From assembly GCF_023343835.1 (NCBI RefSeq), contig NC_064437.1:52712972-52776971 (forward strand): 64,000 bases of DNA, written 5' to 3'. The DNA is from Lagopus muta. Lineage: Eukaryota > Chordata > Aves > Galliformes > Phasianidae. How positions within the stretch are numbered: position 1 is the stretch's first letter; each line of letters begins with the position of its first letter. Below, piece after piece: positions 55,603 to 64,000 of the stretch. The position numbers and the translations under genes were made by a program. The notes beneath the pieces were generated by a model. That model was not told where the DNA came from. It ran no database searches and saw only the letters and a list, made by a program, of their open reading frames with translations.

Positions 55603-58600
55603 TCACTTGATGAGCATCTGGTTGCACTGAGCACACACGAACACAGTCTCTCTCTGAGCTTCCGGGGCTGGAAAGGAAAGTAGGTGTCAGATGTCTCCCT
55701 TTCCACTGCATCACCCACCAAGGACCAGGTATTTCAGCCACAACCTACTGAAAACCCATCAGGGCTCTGTTTTGAGCCAGACAGCACCCACCCCAACCAC
55801 CAGGGCTGGGGTAAAGCCCTGCAGCACACAGCACAGGTGGGAGGAGGAAGGTTCTGCTCTTCTCCCCCTTCCACTCACCCGTGGCTCCCATCACAGCTTT
55901 GGGAACTTTGAAGGAGCAACACCTGGAGCAGAAGCTGTTCCCACAGTTACTGCAGCTCCGCTATGGAAAGAAGTGAAGGTGAGACATTAAGAGAACTGGC
56001 AGCTGCTGGGTCTGCTCCAGCAAACTCCAGTACTGAGGCATTGCTGGCAGTACTCCCTGCTGAAAGGGAGAGTGGGTGCAAGCCCGAGTGACAAGAGATG
56101 CCATCCACCAGTGACACCAGGACTAAACACTGGATCTACAGTGCTCTAATATCACAGGAAAGCACTGAAGCCAAAGGCTGCAGGAGGTTGATAGACTGCC
56201 ATTTCCTATGCTTTAATTCTGGAGGGATGCAAGCTCCAGAGAATCCAAGACATGCAGACTAACTCAAGAGGAAATGGGAGGGGGCCACACGTCTGGCAAT
56301 CAGGGGGCAGCAGGAGGACTGCAATGCACATCTGGAAAAGGCAAGAGATGCACTCTTTCCAGAACTACATGATAAGTGTTATGCAAAGGGGCTCAGACTA
56401 CAGGGATGGCTTTGCTCCTCTAGTCACACACCCTATGATGGCTTTGAACCTTCTTCCCACTTCCTCAGGAGCCCAAAGACCAACCCAATCTCTGCTTCCC
56501 AGGAAAGTGCTCAGGTAACAAGAATGGGCCAAACTAGGGCACAGAAGCAGCACATTGAGGTTTGGACAGAGGCAGCTTCCAAACAAGCAAAAGGCACAAA
56601 GGCTCCTGCCAACACTTAGGTATGTGACAACACCCAGCACTTAGCTGGGTGACCCACTGTTGGGTCATGACTGAGAACAGCCATCCTAGCAACAAGAAAA
56701 GCCAGAACAAGCCAGACACAACGCAAAACTTCTGCCCTAGTGTGGCTAGTGAGCTGGAGAAACTGAAGACTCACCCTCTTCTTCAGCACAGAAAAGGTGG
56801 CTCCACAGCCTGTACAGCTCCCTGGAAGAGACAGAGCAAAGGTCAGGCAGGGCCCTGCTACCTGGTATCCTGAGACACAAGAGCACCCACATCTGTTGTA
56901 AAGACCCTCCCAACCCTGCTGCCCCCAGGAGGGCTACAAACACCCTCTCCATTGGGGAAGTCACTCAGGTGCCTGCCCTAGCAGGTAACATGTCACTCTG
57001 TCCTTTCCCAAGTTCAGTGGTCACCAACAGCAGCAGCACAGACCCCACACTGCTGAGGTTCCCCAGGCAGCTCCGGCTCTCAGCCTCACCGAAATTGTTG
57101 CTGGGGTAGCGCTTGCGCAGGCGCTCAGTCAGACGTGACACCTTGCTGCGGATCACATCGTTTTTGCTCATAAAACCGTTGTCTGGGAGGCTGAGGTCAA
57201 AGTCTGCTGAACACTGAGAACCCTCATCATCCTCCTGTAAGGAGCAAAGCCAGATAAACAGAGAGCAGTGGGGAGGGGAGGGGGGGCGTAGGTCAGCCTG
57301 CCCCAGAACAGACATGAAAACAGAAGGCTTCACCTGTCAGCATCACAAGCTACTGCCAAAACAGACAAAGGCTACCAGCTCCAGCTGGGAAGAGATGCCC
57401 CCTTGCACACCTCAGCACAGCAGTACTCACCATGACCAGCAGCTGGTTCTCCTTCTCCCGCAGCATGGGACAGAGAGGAGAGGCAGTGGAGATGGAGTCA
57501 AACTGCAGAGGTGCCCAGCCCCACTCCTGCCCTCCCCAAGCATTCATTTTGCCCTGTCACAGCAGTCCTCTGCCCCAATTGCCTGGCCTGCAGGCACAAC
57601 CCCACTCCCACCAGGCTCAAACCTCAATAGCATCCTTGAACTCTTCATCAGGCTCTGCCTCCTCTGCCTCCTCCACACTGCCAGGGGTAAGATCCTGCAA
57701 GAGATTCAGAGCTAGTCCTGTCCTATTTCATCTCCCTTGAAAGTAGGGGTCACACTTTCAAGGCAGCTCTAGAATGAAACATCAGCTCACTGGCAGACCC
57801 GTAAAGTGAGCATCAAAAGGTAGGGTGAGCCCCTGCCTCCTCAGGGTAACTCCAAGCACATAGCAGGGTGGAGTGAATATCCCAGGAGAGCAAGGCAATT
57901 CAAGATGGGCTCCCAAGCCAGGCACACAAGCTTCCAGCAAAGCTACTTTGTGTGCAGGTGGACAGAAGCAAAACCAGATAAGAGCTGAAGCTGAAGCTCC
58001 CACTCCACATATCCGAGCCCTGCCACCACTCACCTCTGTGCTGGTGGGTGTGGGGGTCCGGTCTGGTGGGGCATCAGTTGGTAGGGGCTTGACAGGCTCT
58101 GGAGCGCTCTCGAGGGGTTTGGTGCCCAAACTCTGCTCAACCGAGGCCTTGAGCTCCTTTATCACTGGTAAGGGGGGAACACAGCTGGATCAGCGTTGCC
58201 AGTCCCCTTCCTCCAGGCCCTCCACAAACATGGCTGCAAGAACCAACTTCCAGCACTCAAAATAGGTCAGCAGCTCCCTTGAACATCCTCTGCCCAGTGC
58301 CTTGAGCCCTCTGGCTCACACACAGACATTAGGGAAGCTACTGAGCTGGGCACAGGAAGGAATTCCCCACCTGCCCCAGTTCAGACCAGGGAACAGCAGG
58401 AGTTCAGACACAGTTCAGTCAGACAAAGGTTATGCAGCTCGCCTTCCATCCAATAGGGCACTGCAGGCTGGTGTTACATATTTGCCACATGCACTGAGAG
58501 TATTTCAAGTCGTGCAGAGTCAGGCCAGGGAAGGGAGGTGATGCTCACATTCAGGCTGCATTGCCAGGTCCCAGTACATCACAGTACAAGGAAAAAGCAC

Positions 58601-60002
58601 CCACAACAGGAGCTGTGCGAGATGAGAATCCCACCTCTCAGATCCAAGCCCCAGGACCCCACCACCCATCCTGCACTGCTGGGTACCGACCCCAGAACAT
58701 TAAGTGCTCTCCGAAGTCCATGTCCCATGGCAGACACATGAAAGTGTGCTCACAGGAGGTCACTGACAAAAGATGGGCACAGAGTTCACAGCTTCAAGAG
58801 CCTTTGCACAACCCATCCCATACAGGCCCCCTTCAGATAGAGCCCTTACCTTTGTAGAACTGGCTGTTGCCCAGGAAGAGAGTGCTGTTGAGGATGGCCA
58901 TGACCCAGCAGAGAGGCAGCAGGTAAAGGATGCAGACAGAGCCCAGCAGCACTCCGTAAAATCTGGGAACGAGCAACAGGTCAAGAGAAATCAGTTTTTC
59001 CCACAGAATAAAATTCATTGTCCCTCTCCTTGTCCTTTGTCTGCTCTGTGCAAGCACCAAACGCACCAAACACACCAAGAGTAGCTCTGCTGGCCTGGTC
59101 CCTCTCCCTGCTAAGCCAAGCACAGGGCACCCAATGCAGTCCTACTCACTGGGAAGAGACAGTAGGGTTCTCCCAGTACAGCACTCGGTACACCGCCTCA
59201 CAGCTGTAACACAGCCCGCTCAGGAACCCCTCCAGCTGGATCAGGCTGAAACAAGACCACACAGTCAAGAAACGGCCTCACGAACACACACGCTGGTTTG
59301 CTGCGCTCACACCGCATGACTCAGAGAAGGTGATTCTGCAGGACAGGAGGGTGCCGGACACTCACAAGCACTTGACCTGGGCGAGAGCCTCCTGGCGCGA
59401 GAGCTGTACTTTGCGCAGGTCCTCACGGCGCACGCTGTGGTACTTCCTGCACAGCAGCTCCCGCTCCGAGGGCCGGACGCGGCACGTCTCCTGCAGGTAG
59501 CCCAGCAGGGCCGGCAGCAGGACGAGCAGGGCCAGCACTGAGTACCAGGCGGCTGGGAGGAGTAGCACAGCATCAGCTGGCAGGGCAGCGGGCCGGAGCC
59601 CAGCACCGCCGCACACACACGCACACGCACGCACCTTGGTCGAGGGTGAGAAGGAGGAAGTTGAGGCCGAGGCAGACGAGCAGAGAGCACAAGGGCCGCT
59701 GCCACCTGTGGGGACAGAACACGGTGAGGTGCGGGAGCCGCGGCCCCAACCCCAGTCCCGGCCCGCACCTACCGGAGGAGGGAGCGCACACCGTCAGCCG
59801 CATCCCGCAGCGGCTCCAGGTACAGCTCCAGCCGCCGGTAGCTCCGCACCAGGTCCAGCAGATCGAAGGCGGCGGCGGCCTTGGGAGGCGACGGCGGCTC
59901 CGACGAAGCCTCACCAGCCCCCGTTGCTGTCGCAGCCCCTACAGTTGCCGCCGCTGCCACCTCAGGGCCGCCGGCCGCCCCGTCCCGCTCTGCCGCCTGC
60001 AT
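55603..60002 (-). CDS. ZFYVE27: ZFYVE27 (protrudin), complete
   Basis: Protrudin is an ER membrane protein that drives neurite outgrowth through RAB11, VAP and kinesin-1. Minus-strand exons: 60002-59773, 59705-59635, 59552-59366, 59245-59150, 58962-58850, 58164-58034, 57694-57623, [57451-57431 optional], 57234-57090, 56821-56775, 55960-55879, 55667-55603. This gives 412 aa, or 419 with the microexon. An alanine-rich N-terminus leads to a conserved block (FDLLDLVRSYRRLELYLEPL). Membrane hairpins follow (LLVCLGLNFLLLTL, ALLVLLPALLGYL, LGSVCILYLLPLCWVMAILN). The VAP-binding FFAT-like core is EFKDAIE, then DDEG and RSKVSRLTERLRKRYPSNNF. The C-terminal FYVE finger (CTGC, RSCSNCGNSFCSRCC, CAQC) has all eight zinc cysteines but lacks the canonical basic RHHCR patch, as in human protrudin. 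Confidence 0.95.
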
Positions 60003-60330
60003 ACCGGGCCCCCCGAGGACCCGCACCGCACCCCACTTCCAGGAAGCGGCCAGGTGCGCCGTGACGTCACCCGGCGGCGCGGCACGCAGCCAATAGGAAG
60101 AGCCGGGGTGGGAGGGGAGGACGGAAGCTCCGCCCAAGTGCTGGCAAAAGGGCGGAAGTGGCGGCGGCCCGGTAGCGGCCGTAAAGGTCTGTGCTGGGCC
60201 TGGCTGGTGGAGGGCAGTGCGGGGCTGTGTGCTGAGCTGCGTCTAATTCGACTCTGGCCCCGCGCCGAGGCCGAGCTCAGCTCGGAGGGCGCTGGAAGAG
60301 GCCGGGTTCATCTCTCACTCCCAGCCTTGG
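60003..60330 (-). promoter_or_regulatory. ZFYVE27: ZFYVE27 promoter region
   Basis: CpG-rich sequence flanks the first ZFYVE27 exon. It contains TGACGTCA at about 60061-60068, a perfect CRE palindrome, and an inverted CCAAT-type element (CAATAGG on the plus strand near 60092). No gene is recognised on the plus side, so divergent transcription would be noncoding. Confidence 0.55.
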
Positions 60331-60689
60331 CTGCGTGGAGCCATGCTGCGGAGCAGCACGTGTTCCTGCTTCTACTTCACTTGTGTCACCAGGCAGAGAG
60401 CCGTGTCTGATGCTGGGCCTCAAAGCACCCAGCCCTGGGAGGTGTCAGGTCCCCGGCCCTCCCAAGTCCTGGCAGTGTCCAGCCTAGGAAGGGACCTTTT
60501 CAGCCCAGGAGAAACAAAGCCTATAGGAATGCAGCTCTGTGTGGTTCTCATTGTGTTCTCCTGCCTGCAGGAGGAGCCCACATCCATATCCTTACCTCTA
60601 AACTGTAGAGGTATGGATTTGAAGACTGGACTGTTCTGTGGACTGGGGATTGGTTGTATGATTGCAGCCAGGGAATTGTTGCTAGTGCT
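60331..60689. other. Unassigned interval between ZFYVE27 promoter and CR1
   Basis: A 123-codon open frame (60343-60714) runs through here but has no recognisable domain and enters the CR1. I treat the interval as noncoding. Nothing else is seen. Confidence 0.4.
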
Positions 60690-61626
60690 TCTACGTCCAG
60701 GGAGCGACTGGTGACGTGGGGTTCCCCAGGGGTCCATCTTGGGACTGGTATGCTTTAGCGTCTTTATCAATGACACAGACAGTGGGATTTAATGTAACCT
60801 CAGCAAGTTTGCTGATGACACTAAGATGCATGGTGCAGCTGATACAACAGAAGAAGAAGGGATAGCATCCAGAAAAATCTGGACAGGCTTGCGAAGTGAG
60901 ACCCCAGGAACCTAATGAGGTTCAAAAAGGCTGGGTGTGAAGGGTTGTGATTGGGTCACAGCAATCCCAGATATGCATACAGACTGGAAGAAGAACTCCT
61001 TGAGAGCAGTCCTGCTGAGAATGACTGGGGGGTCTGGACAAATGAAAAGCTGGACATGAGTCAGCAGTGTGCACTTGCAGCCTGGAAGGCCAACAGTATC
61101 CTGGGCAACAACAACAGAGGGGTGACAGCAGGGGGAGGGAAGAGATTGTCCCTCTCTGATCTGCCCTCATGAGGCCCCATCTGGGGTACTGTTTCCAGGC
61201 CTGGGAATCTCAACAGAAGAAAGATGTGGAGCTGTTGAAATTGGTCCAAAGGAGGGCCATGAAGATTATCAGAAGGCTGGAGCACCTCTCCTATGGGAAC
61301 AGGTGGAAGGAGCTGGGCTTGTTCAGCCTGGAGAAGGAAAGGTTTCTAGGAGACTGCATTGCAGCATTCTGGTACTTAAAAGAAATTTATAATCAAGAGG
61401 GAGACAGACATTTTTTACAGTCTGATAGCGACAGGACAAGGAGGAACGATTTTAAACTAAAAGGAGAAGTTTAGGTTAGACGTTAAGAGGCACAGGCACA
61501 AGTTGCCCGAGGAGCTGTGGGTGCCACATCCCTGGGGTCTTTCACGGCCAGCCGTCTAGCTTGTGGCAGAGGAGTGGAATTGGGTGGGCTTTAAGGTCCC
61601 TTCTAATCCAATCATTCTATGATTCT
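60690..61626 (+). repeat. CR1 LINE, 5'-truncated
   Basis: This is the 3' end of a chicken-repeat-1 non-LTR retrotransposon. Its pieces run in CR1 ORF2 order: GVPQG-like start (about 60715), SKFADDTK with the catalytic FADD box (60802-60825), [20 protein letters not shown] (60964 on), [46 protein letters not shown], then the 3'UTR ending CATTCTATGATTCT (61613-61626). Frameshifts and stops break the frame (for example around 60740-60800, 61120 and the TAG after KGEV at 61474), so it is dead. No target-site duplication was identified. It sits 3' of MARVELD1 and 5' of ZFYVE27, outside both genes. Confidence 0.92.
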
Positions 61627-61908
61627 AAGATGCACAAGCACCAAGTTCTGCCCCATCCCTGGAGTGAGTGGCAGGGCTGGGGCAGTCCATCCCCAGGGGC
61701 AGGGGCTTGAGCCCCTCTTCCAGAAACCAGTGGCTCAGCGCCAGGAGTCCACCCATAGCTGCAGAATACACTGAGCCTCTGCAACCACTGCTTCAGGAGG
61801 GGTAACCCCAAGGCTGCAGAGCTGAGGGTAAGCTTGGTTCATCTCCTGTTCCCTGCAGGTCCCAATCCTGCTACAAAACCCCAGACACCAAGCGAGCGTC
61901 AGTGTTGC
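61627..61908. other. Interval between CR1 and MARVELD1 3' end
   Basis: Nothing recognisable is seen apart from the downstream flank of the MARVELD1 poly(A) site. Confidence 0.5.
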
Positions 61909-61914
61909 TTTATT
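61909..61914 (-). terminator. MARVELD1: MARVELD1 poly(A) signal
   Basis: TTTATT on the plus strand reads AATAAA on the minus strand, about 1.6 kb past the MARVELD1 stop. A 3'UTR from 63523 to about 61890 holds no other recognised feature. No earlier AATAAA was seen on the minus strand. Confidence 0.6.
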
Positions 61915-63523
61915 TGGAATGTGAATCCAAAGGCACCAGAGAAGGGGCTGCAGTGGGACGGCGGCAGGTACAACAGGCAGTGTGGGGTTGTGGGGCAAGG
62001 CACTTTTGGCAGCACTAGTCTCACTGCGTGCAGGCAGCCTGGGCCTCAGGGCTGCACCAGAGCAGGCAGGGGCCAGCAGTGTCTGGGACCAGCCCTGACA
62101 CAGAGTAGGGACAGCACATCCTGCCAAGGGGTGGCCCAGGGGCTGGCAGAGTGCAGGAGCACACAGGTATCTGCTGAGACAACCCTTGGTGATGGAAGCT
62201 GTGATCTAGTGCCAAACCAGTCCCTTCATGCCATTGCTGCTGCTACCCCCACAGAAAGGCACCAGGTGACAGATGCGGGGGCCACAGTCCTCCAAACTGA
62301 GCCTACACAGGGGCTGGGGCAGTCCTTTTCTGCTCTGAAAGCAACAGGAGAATGTGTCCTCAAGCAGGATGAGGATAGCTGGTGGCCAAGGCAGCTCGGC
62401 ATGGTGCTCCTCCAACATTTCCCAGTCTCTGGCTGCCCAATGCTTCCACTGACCCCTCACAGCCTCGGCCATCTGTGGGGTTGGTCCATGCCTCACTACC
62501 GGAGCCCCCCTCTTGCAGACAGTCTATGTCCTACAAGGGCACTGCTGCAATCACCCTTCCATTATCAGTCTGCGGGCAGCACAGTGATGGAGATGGAGAT
62601 ATGTAGTCGCACAACAAAGAGAGTTTTCTAGGATGACAATCCAAGTGCTGCGGAGACAGGCAGGGTGAGCTGTGCCTGTTCTAGCTGGAGTGGACAGGCC
62701 TCGGGTAGGCTTAGGGGTCTCTGTGGTGGGATGGGAGCCCCGCTCCTAGTGCAGAACCAGCCAGGCGATGCGGCAGCAGCACCGAGTTCCAGGCTGGGAT
62801 GACAAAAACACCTTTCTCACCCCAGAGCAGCACAAACCCCAAGGCTGGAGGAATTTGTTGCCCCGCCTTGACCATAGAGGCAGCTTGCAGCCCCCTCCCT
62901 GCCACAAGCTCCAACGGTAGTGGGGGCTTTGCTGGGTTCAACTCCAAAGTGGGTTGGGGCATTTGGCACTGGGGCAACAGCTGGCGAGGCTGTGCCCAGG
63001 GTGGGTAAGGGCTGTGCCCACAGGGTTCCGGGAAGACACCGGACATGGAGGTGGGGCCCCAGCTGGGGAAGCTGAGAGTACAGCAGAGCCTCCATTAGGC
63101 AATGCGGAGGCCGCAAGGCTGCCAGCAGGGTAAGGGCTGGGCCCAGCTTTACTCCACTCCTCCAGCACAGCATTCATCTCCCCAGGGACAGAGTTGGCAC
63201 CCACCTGAGCACACCCAAGGCAGGAGTCAGGCAGGGCCCCTCGGGGCTCCCAGTAGTTGTGGTCCACTTGGGCGCTCCCTGCTTGGGTCCTTCGATTTGC
63301 TTATGTCCGTCTGTCATTCTGTGCAGGGTGCAAAGGAGCTGGTGCAGCAATCGGTGCCCACTGTCCTGGCAAAAGGTCTCCATCCGTCTGTCCATCCATC
63401 CGTGCAGGGGGCAGTGGAGGAAGCGCAGTGCAGCAGCCGGGAGGGGACAGAGCAGCGGGGTCACCACGTCCTAAAGCAGGGCCGCGGTCCGTCCATGTGC
63501 AGGAAGCAGGGCAGCCAAGGAGC

Positions 63524-64000
63524 TCAGACGATGTCACGTTGGTCCCGGCAGCGCCGTGCCAGGCAGTAGAGCCCGGAGAAGAGGTACAGGCAGGCAGCCA
63601 CGGCTCCGCAGACAGCAGCTCCCAGATAGGCTCCGTAGAGACAGCGTTGGCTGTAGCCCGGCAGATTGCAGTAGCTCTTTTGCCCAGCTTTGTGGCCCAT
63701 GATGCCAGCGGCGGCCGTGCACAGCCCGACACCCAGCACTAGGTCGTGCACCAGGTTGGCCAGCAGCCAGCGGGAGCCCAGCCAGGGCACGAGCTCCCAG
63801 CGCCCCAGCGCGCTCAGCCCGAAGAGGCCCAGCGTGAGCAGCCAGACGAGGACGGCGGCGAAGAGGGCGAAGTGGGCCGCTCCTTCGTACCAGTGGGCCG
63901 CCACGGTGAGCCAGAAGGCGGCGCCCACCGCCAGCTGCCCCAGTCGGAGCAGCCCCAGCGGGCTCCGCAGGAAGGCGCGGTGCAGCCCGAGCGAACCGCG
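63524..64000 (-). CDS. MARVELD1: MARVELD1 (MARVEL domain-containing 1), 5' end outside window
   Basis: MARVELD1 is a small four-pass MARVEL-domain membrane protein linked to nuclear/cytoplasmic membranes and cell-cycle control. The minus-strand frame runs from the window edge at 64000 to TGA at 63526-63524, giving 158 residues with no intron. The N-terminal 15 or so residues and the start codon lie beyond the window (human is about 173 aa). The visible order is FLRSPLGLLRLGQLAVGAAF (first helix), HFALFAAVLVWLLTLGLFGL (second), ELVPWLGSRWLLANLVHDLV (third) and YLGAAVCGAVAACLYLFSGL (fourth), with the conserved loop SYCNLPGYSQRC and a basic tail. SRWL, VHD, SYCNL and AAAVCG match human MARVELD1. 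Confidence 0.94.
   Translation of the reverse strand, partial: RGSLGLHRAFLRSPLGLLRLGQLAVGAAFWLTVAAHWYEGAAHFALFAAVLVWLLTLGLFGLSALGRWELVPWLGSRWLLANLVHDLVLGVGLCTAAAGIMGHKAGQKSYCNLPGYSQRCLYGAYLGAAVCGAVAACLYLFSGLYCLARRCRDQRDIV

Noticed and set aside
57431-57502. 72-nt ZFYVE27 exon using the CTGCAG acceptor
   Set aside because: It is in frame, but its first 51 nt look like the polypyrimidine tract and UGC region of an intron. The 21-nt version matches the human insert in place and length.
60343-60714. 123-codon plus-strand open frame upstream of the CR1
   Set aside because: No recognised family, and it runs into the CR1. Long frames of this size occur by chance in GC-rich sequence.

Overview
The window is nuclear DNA of a bird, most likely a galliform close to chicken. 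It carries ten vertebrate genes with GT-AG introns, CpG-island promoters and a chicken-type CR1 LINE whose 3' end reads CATTCTATGATTCT. Gene order and strands are HPSE2(+) HPS1(+) PYROXD2(+) LOXL4(+) R3HCC1L(-) CRTAC1(+) GOLGA7B(-) SFRP5(+) ZFYVE27(-) MARVELD1(-). From memory this is human 10q24.2 read in reverse, with every relative orientation kept but squeezed from well over half a megabase into 64 kb. I see no prokaryotic, CRISPR, plasmid or virus-derived element. I also see no convincing new multi-gene system; this is an ordinary, very compact syntenic block.

Layout. 1-3.5 kb holds the last three coding exons of HPSE2, an inactive heparanase relative. 3.55-7.95 kb holds complete HPS1 (18 coding exons, 700 aa) with a conserved U12-type AT-AC intron. 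9.0-12.56 kb holds complete PYROXD2 (16 exons, 582 aa), including a 20-nt microexon in the FAD-binding motif. 13.9-19.0 kb holds complete LOXL4 (761 aa) with a TATA-type promoter and a noncoding first exon. 20.36-27.9 kb holds R3HCC1L on the minus strand (570 aa). Its large intron carries two ancient CR1-like pieces and AT-rich, enhancer-like stretches. 28.1-34.2 kb is intergenic, with at least one good candidate conserved noncoding element. 34.25-44.15 kb holds CRTAC1, with a CCAAT/TATA promoter and a hydrophobic-tail last exon; a possible alternative last exon lies just beyond. 44.46-47.1 kb holds GOLGA7B on the minus strand (161 aa). 47.1-50.9 kb is intergenic. 51.16-54.0 kb holds SFRP5 (312 aa, three exons). 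54.9-60.0 kb holds ZFYVE27 (protrudin) on the minus strand, with a probable 21-nt neural microexon beside the FFAT-like motif. 60.7-61.63 kb is a 5'-truncated CR1. 61.9-64.0 kb holds the 3'UTR and most of the coding sequence of MARVELD1, which runs off the window.

The genes share a neighbourhood rather than a pathway. HPS1 works in lysosome-related organelle biogenesis, and ZFYVE27 and GOLGA7B in membrane traffic and palmitoylation. HPSE2, LOXL4, CRTAC1 and SFRP5 are secreted or matrix-associated, PYROXD2 is a mitochondrial oxidoreductase, and R3HCC1L is RNA-related. Exon boundaries were placed by hand from splice signals, reading phase and remembered human homologues. For each complete gene the exon lengths add up to an open frame, but no alignment was run. 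Sizes and sequences quoted for human proteins are from memory.
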